A stretch of DNA of 64,000 bases from the NCBI RefSeq assembly GCF_022539665.2, contig NC_081339.1:2721017-2785016 (forward strand). Direction: 5' to 3'. Positions within the stretch are counted from its first letter, which is position 1, and every line of letters begins with the position of its first letter. Position numbers and translations under genes: made by a program. Source of the stretch: Daphnia carinata. Its lineage: Eukaryota > Arthropoda > Branchiopoda > Diplostraca > Daphniidae. Below are positions 49,184 to 63,105 of this stretch, piece after piece. Below the pieces are notes generated by a model that did no database searches, had not been told where the DNA came from, and saw only the letters and a list, made by a program, of their open reading frames with translations.

Positions 49184-49992
49184 CGATTAATCCAGTTCAC
49201 AAAGTTTTTCGATAGCCAAAATGCGAGATTGAAATTTGTTTACGGTTATGGAGGTGTTTCATTCTCGACTTCTTTTTACAACCCAAAATGAAACTGCGTG
49301 GAGGTCATCCGGCTCAACCATTGACGACGCACACATTCAATTAAACCAAAGAGTCGCTCGTAAAATTAAATTTCGAAAGTCTGCTTTAAAAAAAAAAAGG
49401 GAACGTCTTTTGATGTCAATAAATGAACACATTTGATTTTTTTTTTCATTAACCTGGAACGCCCTTTCGAAATGTAACGTCAGACTATCCCGACAACGTC
49501 CATTGCATCATTACGCTTGACTTAGATAACCATCTGTTTCATTTTTGGAGAGACAAACCCGAATCGAATACATTCGACATCAAACGGAAAAAAAAAAATG
49601 TGAAGCTTTAGCATAGTAAGCTGGACCGATCAAAGATCCCGACACCAATTTTGAATGCCCCGCGACTCACGTCCTGCGGTCAGGTCAATTGCCAAATCAA
49701 AGAAAACGAAACTGAATAACAAAATCAGCAGTTTTATCAAATAAAACAGGACCAAAAGAGCTTTGTTCTAAATACAATCCCATGATGATTCCGAGTAATT
49801 AAAATCAAAACGCTATGCAATCATCTTTTCTTGCAAATGGAGGACACGTGTTATGAGAGCTTTTTGGATCATCAGACGTGCAATCAACTGCTATTCTGCA
49901 TAAAGGGCCAAACGGTTTGGCTGTTTGCTTTCAAACATACAACGGAATGACGTACACGCCGACATTCATTGATTGCAAACACAGACAGACAG

Positions 49993-50023
<31 letters not shown>

Positions 50024-53000
50024 AAAACAACAATTGATTTCTATACATCCATTTCCCTATTGGCTATTGGAAAAGGATCGTTACCGGACTCTGTCCATGA
50101 TTGTTAACTCGACCGAATCGAACGATGAAACAAAAACGCAATCAGGAAACCTTGCAAGATCACCGTTACGAGGTTTGGTTAACGAACCGTGAGCTCCCAA
50201 CCCGAAGAAAAAAAAAAAAAAAAAATACATCGGCCGAGGACATTGGGGTGGGGGCCGATTTTTGGAACCTTTCCCTATTTTCTCATCACAACTCGACACG
50301 AATCTTCTTCTACAAAGTTTTTATCACCCGCCTTTATTTTTCATCCGTCATTGTCTTATCGCACGAAGTGCAGACAAGTCTACACGCAGCTCGAAATTCC
50401 CGAGTCGCCTAAATTGCGCACGATCGTCGTTACACTCCCGCACGACATCAATTGCCGATGAGATCTGTACGTATAGAAATGTCCTATTTCTTTCTTTCTT
50501 TTTTTTTTTTTTTTTGTTTTGTTTTGTTTGTTTCTATGCCACCGGCCTAGCTGACAGTGATAGATGAGGAATCATTTAAAAGAAAAGAAAACAAAACAAT
50601 AATAATAAAGAAAAATAGAAAGGGAAAATGGGCGGATTGCGTAATGACGTTTACGGAAATCCCGTTCTTTTTTTGCGGCCTATCGTATGGTCTCCAACGT
50701 GTTCCATCAGCGTCAACGCCATCTTGAAACGAAGCCGATGGAGTCACTGTTGACACGACGCGTAGTCAACGTTCATCCATCCTCGTCCGGCGCACTTCGA
50801 ACATCTTTTGCAGATGATGTTCCCTGAGTAAATACACATCGCATTTGCATATTGTGATCTCTCTACTCAAAGTCCATGTCTCCCTCCCCACTGGTTTCCG
50901 ACTTGAAACAGGTACGGCCAAAACTCGGAAACGCCAACTTTCACGTAACTACTTTACACCAAAAACGAGAGAGGCCCGAGAAACTTTTTCTTTTATACTT
51001 TTCGCGAATTGAAATTTCAAAGTTAAATGAAATGGCCTTTTTAGATGTCTTTCCTCTCGATTCTAACGTCGATGATGACGAAGCCACCAGACTCTAGTTT
51101 CCGGCCTCTTTCATCGTTTTCAAAACGATTAAAAAAAATAAAAAAATAATAATAAAAGGAAGCCCATTTGATGTAGAACTATCTATGCGCTATAACACAT
51201 AATACGTATCTTGCCTATTCATCCCACACACACACACACACACACACAAAATACGTACCCCCCCAAAAGAAAGATATTGACGGATCGCATTCATTTGTGT
51301 GTGTGTGCACCAGACATACTTTTGAGACGGGATTGTACGGTTTGTTTTGTAGGGCATTCGTGACTTCCGGCCGCGCGTTTTTCTGCACGCCGGACAGCGC
51401 AATCTTTTTGGTCGTCATGCCTTCGCATTATCTTGCGAGCCCTGTGCACAACAACGTCGACCATGTCATCCGTGCACGGAAAGAAAAAGAAGGAGGAGGG
51501 GGGGGGGGGATGATGATGATATGACCAACGGTGATAAATCACTGCACCCGCCGCAGGCCAAATAATAAGATTGGATTTCTTCCAACACGGGTTAAAAAGA
51601 GAAAAGCCCAGCAATGGCAACATGATGTCATCATGGCGTGTAGAGGTTTACAACTATTCTTTCTTGTTTTTTTTTTTTTTTTTAATAAACGCACCGAACG
51701 CCGCGAAGGTCCGTAACTCATCCAGCCCAAAAAGAAAGAAAGGGGGAAATGCTTTAGGTCTCATTACCGTGTCAACCTGTCTACACAAACACACTAATTA
51801 GGCCTAGCCACAATTCCTAATTGAGTTGCGCGTCAGTCCCGCGAAAATCAGCCCATGCATCACATAACCCTCACATTTTTCTCTTAAAAAAAAAAATAAA
51901 AATAAATAATAATCATAATAAAAAGGGGACGTTTCTGCTGGTCTCGTTTGATATGAACGTCCATTCGTTTTGTGCTTGTACTATTTGATGAGTTCACGCG
52001 TTTCCCAGGAGGATGAAGCGCACACGGTACACGTCGGAAATGATGAAAAAAAACAAAGAAAGGCCAAACGTAAATGTTCCATGCGCTGTACATTTTTTTT
52101 TTGTTTCAACACAATGCAATAATCTAGATGTATCTCGCAACGCCGCTTGTAAATATATTCGTGGCCTCACAGTCAATCTATCTGTCGAGCGCAGGGACCT
52201 GCTGGGCACACAAAGAGGCCGCCATAACATTAAAAACAGCACGAACCGTCGCCAAAAAGAACAAAAAAAAAAAAAATCAAAGTGTTTGATTCCATCACGT
52301 CGTCGTCTCTCTATCCTCCCACTGTGTATCGTTTCTTTTACTCACCCCCCCCCCCCCCCCCCAAAGACGTGTAGCGAATCTCGCAGGAAATATGACCCAC
52401 CGATGGAACGACCTTCTCTTTCTGCTAAAGGTTACGCGATTTTTATCAACAGCCCTAGCCAACCAACACCCGCCCTCCCCACCCCCTCATATCTTTTCAT
52501 ATCGATAAACTGTTGTATTTATTATTGGCGACGGATAAAGCAATGGCACACGGCGTCAGCGAATGACTCCTTTTGGTGGGGGATCATTCGATTAGATTTA
52601 GCTCGAAAATTCCTTTGGCCGTCCGTCTTCGTCGAAGAAGGTAATGGGACGGGCCCAAGAAGGCGACGACAGAAAATGGGGCCACAATAAAAGTCAATAA
52701 AAAAGAAAAAGAAAAACGAGACAAAGGAGGGGGGCGAATGGGCGAGAATGGAAGAAAAGCGGAGAGAGTCACAATCGATCGACCCACACACCCAAGCGTG
52801 AGGTCCCTTTAGCGTCGATCATCAAGTCCTTCTTGATCGAAAAAAACAAAACAAACAAAGACGACCGTCATTTGTTTCCCAAAAATAAACTTTTTCATGA
52901 TTTTGTTGTTGTTTCATTTCAAGTCGACTCTGCCAGTCGACGACAAGTCAACAATTTGGCAATGTTGAAATCATGAACTTTAAACTCGCGTGCGCAAACG

Positions 53001-56000
53001 TTCGCATAACAAAAGGACGCGCGTTTAAATATGAAAAAGAATGTGGACTAACCTGTGAGAGAAATGCGTCCGATGAGCTCGTTACGGCCAATGTTGTCGA
53101 AATCCATGACGCGGACGTCGAGCGAGCACTCGCGGATCTTCTCCCACGGCACGTTGAAGGTGAACGTCTCGTTAAACACCGGCTCCAGGGTGCACTTGTA
53201 AACGGGCGTTTTGCGCTTCTCCACCCGCTTATCGCCAAAGTAGAGCCACACCTTGACGTAGGGATCTACGTCCATCAAAAGCAAACAAAACGATCGGCCG
53301 TTAGGAACGTTTTTACAATCGTTTAGGACAGGCAGAAAATACGTACCCGATTTGCCGTTAATGTCTTTGGCTTTGAGGTTGCGGGCCTTGAGGGCGATCA
53401 AGGTCAGCGTCGAATTGGTCGGATGGTAGCACAAAGAGACGAGCAATTCGCCGCACTTGTCTTTCAACGGCGGTTTCAACGCCTTCCAAAACACGGGCTT
53501 TTCCGAGAAATCCACCTAAATTCAAATCAGGAAAAAAAACAAAAAAACAAAAAAAAAAACGGAAGAAACATTCATCGTTTTGTTTTGGAGTTTTGAAAAA
53601 TCAATTCATATCCAATACCTGACAGAGGGGCACGAAGACTTCGCCGATCGAATCGTCGCGCGAGAACCGGTCGTAGTCGAAGACGTGCAGGTGCAACACT
53701 CGGCTCTGCAATTTCTGGATGGGGAATCCTGTCGGGTATAAATCATCCCAATTCATCAGAGTTATTTAATTTTTATTTATTTATTATTATTTTTTTAAAC
53801 TTGGTAGGGGCGCAGACACATCGGGGAGTATTCCCCAGTACAACATCAGAACCTGTTGACCCACGTACACATACCCACAAAAAAAAAAAAAAAGGATATC
53901 AAACCGTTAGGGAAATAGCCCTTATGTCCTACCGGATATCCGCCACCAAGTTGAATTTATTTTATTTTATTTTTTGCGCAGTATTTTTCTATTTGCTATT
54001 TGACGGCGCACATGGGAAATCATAAGAAAAACCTTCTGGAAATACAAAGTCAAGAAGAAATTGGTCTTTCGGCTGAGGAATCTAAACAATCGTGCAACGG
54101 TGCGCACACGTCCAACACGATTATCAAAATAAAAAGAAAAAAGAAAAGGAAAGATGGATATGAGGATGAAACGTTGATGAAGAGATCTCTTAAAAAAGAA
54201 AATAGGAGCGCAACGAATACTAATCAGCTGAGTCAATGAAAATGACGGTCCGCAAGGCTTTCCTTATTTTCTGTTATGTGGATGCGCAGGCATTCTATCC
54301 GGATGACTTAACGGGGTAGAGGGGGGAGAGGGAGAGATAGAGAGATGACGTTTTCCCTACACGTCGATTGTTTGATCCTGGAGCTATGCAACGATCAAAG
54401 ACTTAATACATCGACATTAGAAAGACCGAAACTTGTTTGAACATCAATGACATTGGTAAATTGATGGAACAAGCGCCAGAGCCAAAACTAAAAAAAAAAA
54501 TGACTACTAGAACTCTGATGAGAGACTCTGTTTTATGTGAGTGTGTTGGTCCTTTTTTTTTTTTTTTATTATAAAGCCCAAGTAGATTGTGCCATCAGTT
54601 TGTCGTCTGACTGTCATTCAGGCGGCTTCTTGAGAAAGGCAAGTTTGATCACCCGACTTTCAGTTCCTCAACAATTTGCTCGTTCAGCCGATGCAGCGGC
54701 TGTTGATCGTCACAGCAACAAGAGTTTAATTATCAGCGTTTTTTTCGGGATTGTAATCAAGGGCGGAAAAAAAAAGAAAGAAGAAATACTCGAAGACGTG
54801 CGCGAGGTTATGCGGCACGAAGATTAATGATTACACTCGCCAAAATTACGGCCGTCTGAAAGGATCAATGGAAACTGCAAGTGAAATATGATCGATCTTT
54901 TCCCAACCTTAATCGATCTCCAGAAGATCCCTAAGCCCCACGACGTTTTTACATCGACTTGACTAACGTTATTTCAATTGTTTTCCAACATTTCCGAGAA
55001 AGTTTAAAGAGTAGCGTCTAATTCCAAAGCGTCAAAACGGTACGTGGAACAATTGAAAGGATGGTACATTTTCCCTCGTTATCATTGGTAGCGTACACGG
55101 ATGATCCTTAAAAGAACAAAAAAAAAAAAAAAATGCTGCAAAGAGGAGGAATAGGATATTTGTGCATGAAAACTAAGCAGCAGCAGCGGATATTGTAAGA
55201 CCTAAAAAGGCTCATTTTCCGCCCGTCGCCTTAAGTCTTTCCATCTTTCCCTTCTTGTCCGGCTATATACGACGAGGTAATATCCCCCCCCCCCCCTTTT
55301 TTTTGTGTGTGTATGTGTGTGTGTGTGTGTTAAAAGATCGTTAATGACGATGGCCGTACAATCGATTGCTGGTACGCCCTTCGGCTGTCAGCATTAGACT
55401 AGGCGTCACACGGGCCAGCACCGCAATAGTAAGAATAAACAACAACTACTACTACTACTACTACGAGTTGTAGTACTTTATCAGGAAGGCGAAACAGGCT
55501 AATACCAAATAAAAAAAATAATAATAATCAAAAAAATAAAGCGGAAGTAGAGCTGTCCTTTGACAGCCAGACAATCGAAACGGCAAAAAATGTGAGCAAA
55601 GAATCAAGGGCCGAAATCGATTCAATCGAGTGGGACAGGAAATGAATCATTCCGTACACAACGTGCTTATCATTTGCCTAGGGGGTTTTTGGCCTCGCTT
55701 TCGACAAAGAGAAATAAACAAAACGTCTATATGATTCATTTAATAATCATGAAGCCACTGGCCAAATAAAAAAACAATGTAACCCGTTCGCTCTTCTTGT
55801 TGTTTTGTTTTTTTTTCGCACTAAACCGACCGCGTTTGTCAGTTGGATCAATAACAATAGACTTCGGGCAGAGAGTAGGGAACCTGCTGCTCGGCGTCTG
55901 TATCCGATATTTCGTGCGTGCGTGTGTTGTTATAGTTTGTGGCAATATCCACGGCCGGTGGTTAACTGACTGCCAACAACCGTAATCGCTGTTGGGTTTG

Positions 56001-59000
56001 GTGTAGGAAACAAGAAGAAGAAAAAAACTAAGGGGGAGGAGGGCCAAACAACAAAAAAAAAACAAAAAAAACAACAACCTAATTGAATGATTTGTCTTGC
56101 GGACGTGTCCGTCCACTGCCAGCGGACCGAGTCTGTCTCAACTCCAAGAAATAAATTCATCAAACGAAAGTGAGAAAGAAAAAGAAAGAAAAAAAAAAGC
56201 CATTAAGAATCCAATATATATACATCCCAGTTCCCTGGACACACACACACACACACACTCACATTCGGCAATGGATAAGAAGGGAGACCATCGTAGGCGT
56301 CCGGAGGAGGGCCTGAAACACGGTATTGAACTCACTGTGTTGGCTCCGCCCCTCATTTGGGGGGGGGGGGGGGGGGGGTGTAGTACAAGTTCGGTGTCAA
56401 GCTCCGCGCCAGCGACATTAACGTCTTTCCTTTTAACGTTTTTTTTTTTTTTTAATGGAAAAGATTCCGAGAAACAATCGAAAAACAAAATGGAGGGCAT
56501 GTATAGATAAAAGGCTACTACCCCCCCCCCCCGATTAATTGCCACTAATTAAAATTGATAGTAGAGTGAATGTCTTTAAAAAAAAAAAAAAAAGCTTTTC
56601 TCTTTTCTCGTGTGTGTGCGTGCGTGCATGGAACAGATGCGTTCTTCAATCGTCAATTTTCTCGTCCTTTCCAGTTGAAACGCTATTAATTTTAATTAAG
56701 ACATTCACGCGTCGCGTTCATCTTACGTTATTGTGTTAGCAACTGTTTTTTTGAAAAAAAAGAATAGGAAGTCGTAGAGGATAAGGGCAAGATAGGAGAG
56801 CGATTGTTCAAAAATGTGTGCGACATAATTGCCACAATCCTGAAACTAACTCGGCTGGGCAACGACGAACGAAAAGGGGTCGTGAAAAACGACAGCGAGC
56901 AGAGTAACATTTCATTTTATTTTATTTTATTTTATTTTTTTTTGAAGTTGTGCAGGATGGAACTAGCCGACCGGAAATCATTTTTCTCCATCATTCTTCA
57001 CGCTGATGTGTTTTTTGGCGAGTCGTGTGCGCAAATAAAAAATACGAGCCTTCACATTTGTCACGGTCAATGAATCCATTGTAATCGCAAGGACAACTGG
57101 CCAAATTGCAAAGAGAAAAAGAAAGGCCCATTCCTCCTCCTCCTCCTCAAAAAAAAAATGTTCGGATTTTAAATTTTGAAAAATTGGAAAGAGAGAAACC
57201 AACGTTTTGATTAAACAATAATCGAAACTTGGGTCATAGAAAAAGAGGCCCGTCTAACAATTTTTTTTCCCCCCTCCGAAATCGGCATGCACCGGATGTT
57301 ACGCAGTGTGGGGATCACCCCCACCACCCAAAAAAGGACAAACAATATTAATTCTAGTTAGGATCAATTCCACTACGATTCTAACATTCTTACAAATTTC
57401 CCCGGAGGCTTCAAACTCAGAAGTTTTGATTCAAAAAAAAAAAAAAAAAAAAGGATCTTTTTTTTTTGCGCTACTAGTGTTGCTTAACCCAATACGTGAA
57501 ATCTAATCCCCCCCCCCCCAAAAGTCAAAAATAAAATTATTATTATTATTTTTTTCTTACCTTCAAAGTAGAATGTTTCGTTCCAGCGTGGGTTGAGCGT
57601 CCTTCTCTTGATCTTGGTCTCTAGTCGGTGCTTCTTGTCCGGCAACAGGGTGACACGTACGTAAGGGTCTGACGTGCCACCCATGTCCATCGGCGGCAGA
57701 TCCTTGCCCTGTTCCCAAAAAACACACACACACACGAAAATAAAAGTCTTCGTTAGTTTTTCTAAGATTGACAGACAACTCACGTCAGCATGTGATTATT
57801 TTTCATCTACATCGCAAACTCAGAACGAAATTTTTTTTTTTTTTTTTTCAAACGTAAATGACGTGGTAGACGGCCAATGGCCATGTCACCGTCGGCCGTT
57901 GCCCATAGCAACCGGATGCTTTTGTCAAAAGCCAATACAAAACCTTTACATTACTAAACAGGGCGAGTACGACATAGAAAAAGAAAAAAAAAGTTAGTAG
58001 ACGTCTATTCAATTGCATCGCATCTCTCAACCCCTTTTAAAAACGAACATATTCAATTCAGCCCGTCAATTCTAACTTGTATTTCTTCCTTTGGTCCGAG
58101 TTGGCTGACGGGACAGGTCGTGAGCGGGATGACCTACGCTACTTTTCTTTTTTTTTTTTTTTTTTTTTGGGGAGGGGGGGCTGATGGGGAAAATAGATTC
58201 AAGCTATTGCTGATGAATGGTTAATAATGTTGACGATCGTGCGTGAGGTGGATGTCGTCCGCCGACGGAATAATTCAAAGCGTCGGCTGTTCGAACGGGA
58301 GGAAGTTGCGATGACAAGAGCTGATCATTCACACGGTTCGATCGATGTCGTCTAACCGATAATACACTGCGGCTTTTCCATCCCCCCCCCCCCTTCAAAG
58401 TCTATCCGGAAGCCAGCGGATATATAAGAAAAAAGAAATAAAGGAAGGCAAAAATAGGAGTTTGACAACAACGCAACAACGCCCCGCCAATCGATTCGAA
58501 TTTCATCAGGAACTTGTCGGAGGGAGGATTCGATCGGCTTGAAAACGATGCACAGAGCTCTACGCCCTACTCCCCCAATCCCTCTTCCCCTTCCTACGAT
58601 GGATATTTCATGGCACGGCAATCAATCCGACTGATTAAAGTGTCCCTCATCATCACGGCATCTTTGTCTATTTCGGAAAAAAATAGAAACAAAAAAGCCA
58701 CGATCGATTGCGGGCCGCCGTTCAATCGAAAATAAATCAGGATATGTTTTTAAAAAAAAAAGTAAAACAAAAATTCAAGCACACATACTGTATAAAAAAA
58801 AAAGAGAGTAAACATCTGGCGAGACGTTTTGGGGATTTGCATGGCAAAAATAACAAAAAAAAAAAAATAATAATTTGTTTTTGTTTTATAATGTTGTAAA
58901 TTTGAAATTCCGATTTGGATGCCTATTGGTATGCGTTGGCTGTTGTCATGGCGAAGCGAGCGTCATCATTCCGCTCTAGCAGCTTGATATACTTTTTCAA

Positions 59001-59583
59001 TAGAATTTTTTTGATTTCCTTTTTCAAAAAAGATTTTTTTTTTTTTTAAATATGTTATCTTTTTTTTTATTGTCTTTTCTCCAGTCGGGACGTAGGGACC
59101 GCCATTCTTTCCCCACTTATCCCTCGCGATTTTTGTTTTCTTTTATTTCAATTACTTACGCAAAGTTTATGATGCGATAATAGTTACTGTTTCGTGACCA
59201 CGGCCGCGTGATCATCGATTGACTTGAAAAGCGCGGCCTCCTCCTCCTCCTCCCCCCCCCTTCCCTGCTGCCCAGGACGGCACGTCTCAACAAAGTTTCT
59301 ATTCTAAAATTGATTAATGAGCGCATGCAAAGTCTATGCCTAAACCATCATCGCAAGTTGCAGCTGCGTGTGCGAATCTCGTGTGCCAGCCGCCCAGCTT
59401 CAGACCGATGGCATGCAGATGACTAGCAACACTTCCCTCACAAAATGGACCAACATTTTTTTTTTTTTCTTCCTCTCTCTTCCATTTCCGTCGTTTGCAA
59501 CGACGAGAAAAACAAAAGCAAAAAAGAAAACAAATAATGGCATTTTTTCTTTTACAAAAAGCTAGTCCCATCTTTAAAAAAGA

Positions 59584-59619
<36 letters not shown>

Positions 59620-62600
59620 CTTGCAATCAATATGAAATCCCCACCAATATAGACACACACACACACACACACACACACGCACGCACGCAGAGAGAGAGAG
59701 AGAGAGAAGAAGGGAAAGTGTGTCTTCCTTTTTGCCCTCGCGCACGTATTCCGGCATCGATCCGTTGGCAACCGTCAGCCGTCCTTCTATATTTCCTTGT
59801 CACTTTCATTTTTTTTTTGTTCCCGAACGGTTTTCGAAACGCAAAAAATTTCAACGCATCAAAAGTCGACGATCATCATTTTTGAAAATGAGTGGCTCGG
59901 GATCATCACTTTTGATCTCGGCGCGGGATAAGATGGACGCCAAATACGAGTCGAAAAAAAAAAAAAAAAAAAAAATCGGATGAGGTTCAATTACGAGCTG
60001 CACACTTGATGGATGAGTCGACAAGCGCAAACGGGATTGCATTTCAAATGTGTAACGCAATTTTTTTTTTCATCGTCAACATGCGGCTTGTGACAGAGAA
60101 TAATTGAACGACTTCCATAAATACATACATACATACATACATACAAAAAAAAAAAAAAAAATAATAAATACATAATCAAGTAGCCTCCCCCCCCCCCCTC
60201 CCTTTCCGTCCATGTCTCGCAAATGGAAATATCAAATGGTAAAACGTCGGGAAAAATTGTGTACTGGCCTGACATGTACATCATCGCTTGGTTAGCGGCA
60301 GAACGACTCTGGCATGGCCGCAAAAGAAGGAAGAGAGGAAGAGTCGAGCCGTGACAATTGTTGGGTAGCTTATTACAAGAATAAACAAGTAGCACGATTG
60401 CAAAACAAAAATAGGGAAAAGGCAATCGCAGCAAAACGTGAGTCGCTTATTCAAATTTCGACGTGCACATACTGGAAACGCCTTTCTTAATTTCTTTTCG
60501 TCGTTTGGTGCGCGTGTTGCTTTTCTTCACGCTAAAGCGATGGACGGAGACAGATGTCGTCATCCAATTCGCCAGCAATGCTGCAATCACGAAGCGCACA
60601 GAGGCCCGAAAGTAAAGGATACGAAAGATGAGCTCGCACAGTACTGCTGCGCGTCCCACACACATACACACACAACATTTGAAAAGCAGCTGACGTTTCA
60701 CTGGTGCCGCTTTCGACGTTCATCATCGTCGTCAACGGTTGGGGACCCCGTCACTCAGCGCAAACTATTTTCTAATGAGCGATTAATCGTCGTCACAGAA
60801 ATTCTCTTTCAGCCTACCCCCGCCAATCATTAACGTTTGCGAACTATCATCCAATCAAATTGGAGTTTGGCCACGATCAACACACGCCTTTTTATTTATT
60901 TATTTATTTTTTTTTTTTTCGAATCTGTTTCTCAATTAAGACGAGTATCAAAGTGAAGCTTATGCATTAGTCCATTTTTACAAGGTCGGTGAATGGTTAC
61001 ATGATATAGTTCACGAATGTTATCCTTTTTTTTTTTTTTTCTTAGATCAATCCAAAAACAGCTGAGTTCGATGATTGAAATCCAATAAAAGCAGGTTTTT
61101 GTGCAGGGCGCGTAGTTAGTAGATAAATCCTCATTTAAAAGCAACGGTCTACGTCTATCGTCTATTTTTTTCAAACCTAAGCGATTTATGCACTCTGAAA
61201 AAAAAAAAAAAAATGGGATAGGATTTTTATATAAAGATGTTACGTTTCGAAACGTCTGACGAGCTCATTCAAAATGAAAGGCGAAGAGGTGTTGTCGCCT
61301 GCTGTTTGTTGACGTAGAAAAATAATAACTCGGGAGGGGGAGAAGAATGGGATTCGCATTTATAAATCCTAGCTATTAGCAAATAGATGAATGAGAAAAA
61401 AAAAACGAGCAGCTTGCCATCGCGAGACAAGAGCGCGAATGCTAGTCACGAATTCCATCATCTCGATGAAAATTTTGGAAAATGGCAATAAAAAAAACAA
61501 AAAAAAACAAGAAGAAGACGAGCGAGAAAAATAGGAATACATAAAAAAACAAAAACAAAAAAAAAAAAAACAAGGGAAAAGAAGGAAGCTAACAGTAAAA
61601 ATAAAATAAAAACAGAGATTGGACTAACCTGCATGATTTTGAGAATAAGAGTCGTGTTCTGGAAATCGTATTCGAGGCTGAAGTGGATCTGGCCGACATT
61701 CTCCGTCGGCTCAGAGTTGTCGATGTACATGTCCACCAGGGATATGGAACGATTCTGCCAAAAGGCCATCTGCACGTTCCAGGGAGGATGGAGCGTGGGG
61801 GAGGCGCGCGGAAAAATTGATCCGAGTCACAATGTCGACAGCGAAACGCCGGGAATGCAACATACCAAAGGACATGAAGATAAAAGGAAAGAAACAAAAG
61901 TCAAAACAAGATAAAGAAGAACAATATGATTACAGTCGAAAACCCGTCGGGATCGCTTCACGTCACACGAATAAAAAAAAAAAAAAACGAAGAACAAGAA
62001 GAGAATCAAGCCCCTGGGCATTTAAATATGTATGGAACACGGGCGTTGTCTCTTTAAAAATAAATAAATAAATAAATCAATAAATAAATCAAATCAAATC
62101 AAACAGGATCTTTTTTTTTTGCGCCCTCCTGACGAACGTCCTTTGTTTTAACGTTTGATTTTATGCGCACGTGAATTTTTCTTTACATTTTTTTTTTTAT
62201 TATCATTAATGTGATTACCATATTCTTTTTTTTTTTGCCATTATTTTCGTGGCAAAGTCGTTTCCGCCGTCCGTCAGCGGAAACGCGATTGGCACACGTG
62301 CGCTGTGTGTGAAATTGACTAAGACGGGCGGGCAGAAACGCGGATTCCTTTCTTTCTTTCTTTCTTTTTTTTTTTTTTTTTTGGCAGAAAATGTTTACAG
62401 ACGCTCATCCGTAATGGGCCCAACAGGAAATGGCGACGTTGAAAATGAGCGATGAACAAAAGGGGGCGAAATAATTGACTTGGATGACAGCAGAAAAAAA
62501 CCAAAAAAACAAACGGAAGACGCGAGGGGGATGTACGCGCTATCGAATGCCAACCGACGGCCCGCTCTGCCCGTCCCACAATCAAAGGGAGGGGTCGTTC

Positions 62601-63105
62601 AAAAGATTTTGTCGACGGCCTCAAGAGCATTAGCCAAGAGTCTTGGCCAACTTCCTTCAAACCCGCTAAAATAAAATTTAAATAGTTTCACTTCACTCGA
62701 ACGCTTTCACGACGTGTACCGCGGGACTAACAAAGAGGGGCGGGCCTGCCAAATCGAGTGGCGTCGAACTGATTTGAACATTGACGTTCGTTTTTTTTTT
62801 TTCGTGTGTGACGTGGTGATGAGTACAAAGCAAAGGATTTGAAAGTTTGAAAATTGTGACATACCGATGGATGGTCCGGTTTTTGGCCGGCAATGCCCTT
62901 GTTCATTGCGGCGGACGGCGCTGGAGACGAAGTGGGCGACAAGGCGGAGACAGGTCCACCGACGGCGCCCAGGACCGAACCTCCAGGCGAGTGGCTGTTG
63001 GTTGATCCATTCCCGACGGCGTTGCCATTGCCCGACGGTCCGCCGTTAGTCGAACTGTTGGATGTAGACACCGCCCTCGCTCCGATGTTCAAATTTCCCG
63101 CCGTC
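47477..63105 (-). CDS. Syt7: Synaptotagmin-7, 5' end beyond the right edge
   Basis: Calcium sensor for vesicle and lysosome exocytosis. Minus-strand exons: 62865-63105 (Ser/Gly/Pro-rich linker; 5' border tentative), 61629-61769, 57561-57708, 53619-53728, 53347-53515, 53053-53265, 47477-47577, with consistent phases. C2A runs from [20 protein letters not shown] through [20 protein letters not shown] and [14 protein letters not shown]; its calcium-loop Asp residues are kept. C2B runs from [19 protein letters not shown] through [19 protein letters not shown] to [14 protein letters not shown], where the last loop-3 acid is Glu instead of Asp. The C-terminus is [20 protein letters not shown] then RLKPE. 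Sequence matches insect Syt7 closely. The transmembrane exon is not in the window. The last intron is about 5.5 kb, very long for this genome. Confidence 0.94.
49153..49181. repeat. A29 homopolymer
   Basis: Uninterrupted run of 29 A in the Syt7 intron. Confidence 0.9.
49981..50020. repeat. (AC)n microsatellite
   Basis: ACAG repeats turning into about 13 AC units, then poly(A). Confidence 0.9.
51225..51248. repeat. (AC)n microsatellite
   Basis: About 12 AC units in the Syt7 intron. Confidence 0.85.
52345..52362. repeat. C18 homopolymer
   Basis: Uninterrupted run of 18 C. Confidence 0.9.
53729..57560. other. Syt7 intron
   Basis: No gene supported. Contains C13 near 55284, a (GT)n tract near 55305 and G20 at 56359-56378. 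Confidence 0.55.
59585..59617. repeat. G33 homopolymer
   Basis: 33 uninterrupted G followed by TT. It is able to form stacked G-quadruplexes; true length is uncertain in any assembly. Confidence 0.9.
59654..59707. repeat. Compound (AC)n(GCAC)n(GA)n microsatellite
   Basis: AC units pass into ACGC units and then about 9 AG units. Confidence 0.85.
61770..62864. other. Syt7 intron
   Basis: No gene supported. Contains AAAT repeats near 62056-62090 and TTTC repeats near 62348-62366. Confidence 0.5.

Larger units (their letters stand above)
47578..53052. other. Syt7 last intron, simple-sequence rich
   Basis: No coding signal. Filled with poly(A/T) runs, short AC tracts and purine-rich stretches; the many open frames here are chance products. 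The frame at 48570-49094 was checked and shows no family similarity. Confidence 0.6.
57709..61628. other. Syt7 intron with long homopolymers
   Basis: No gene supported. Holds T-runs, C-runs, the G33 run, AC/AG tracts at 59650-59710 and ATAC repeats near 60121-60145. Confidence 0.55.
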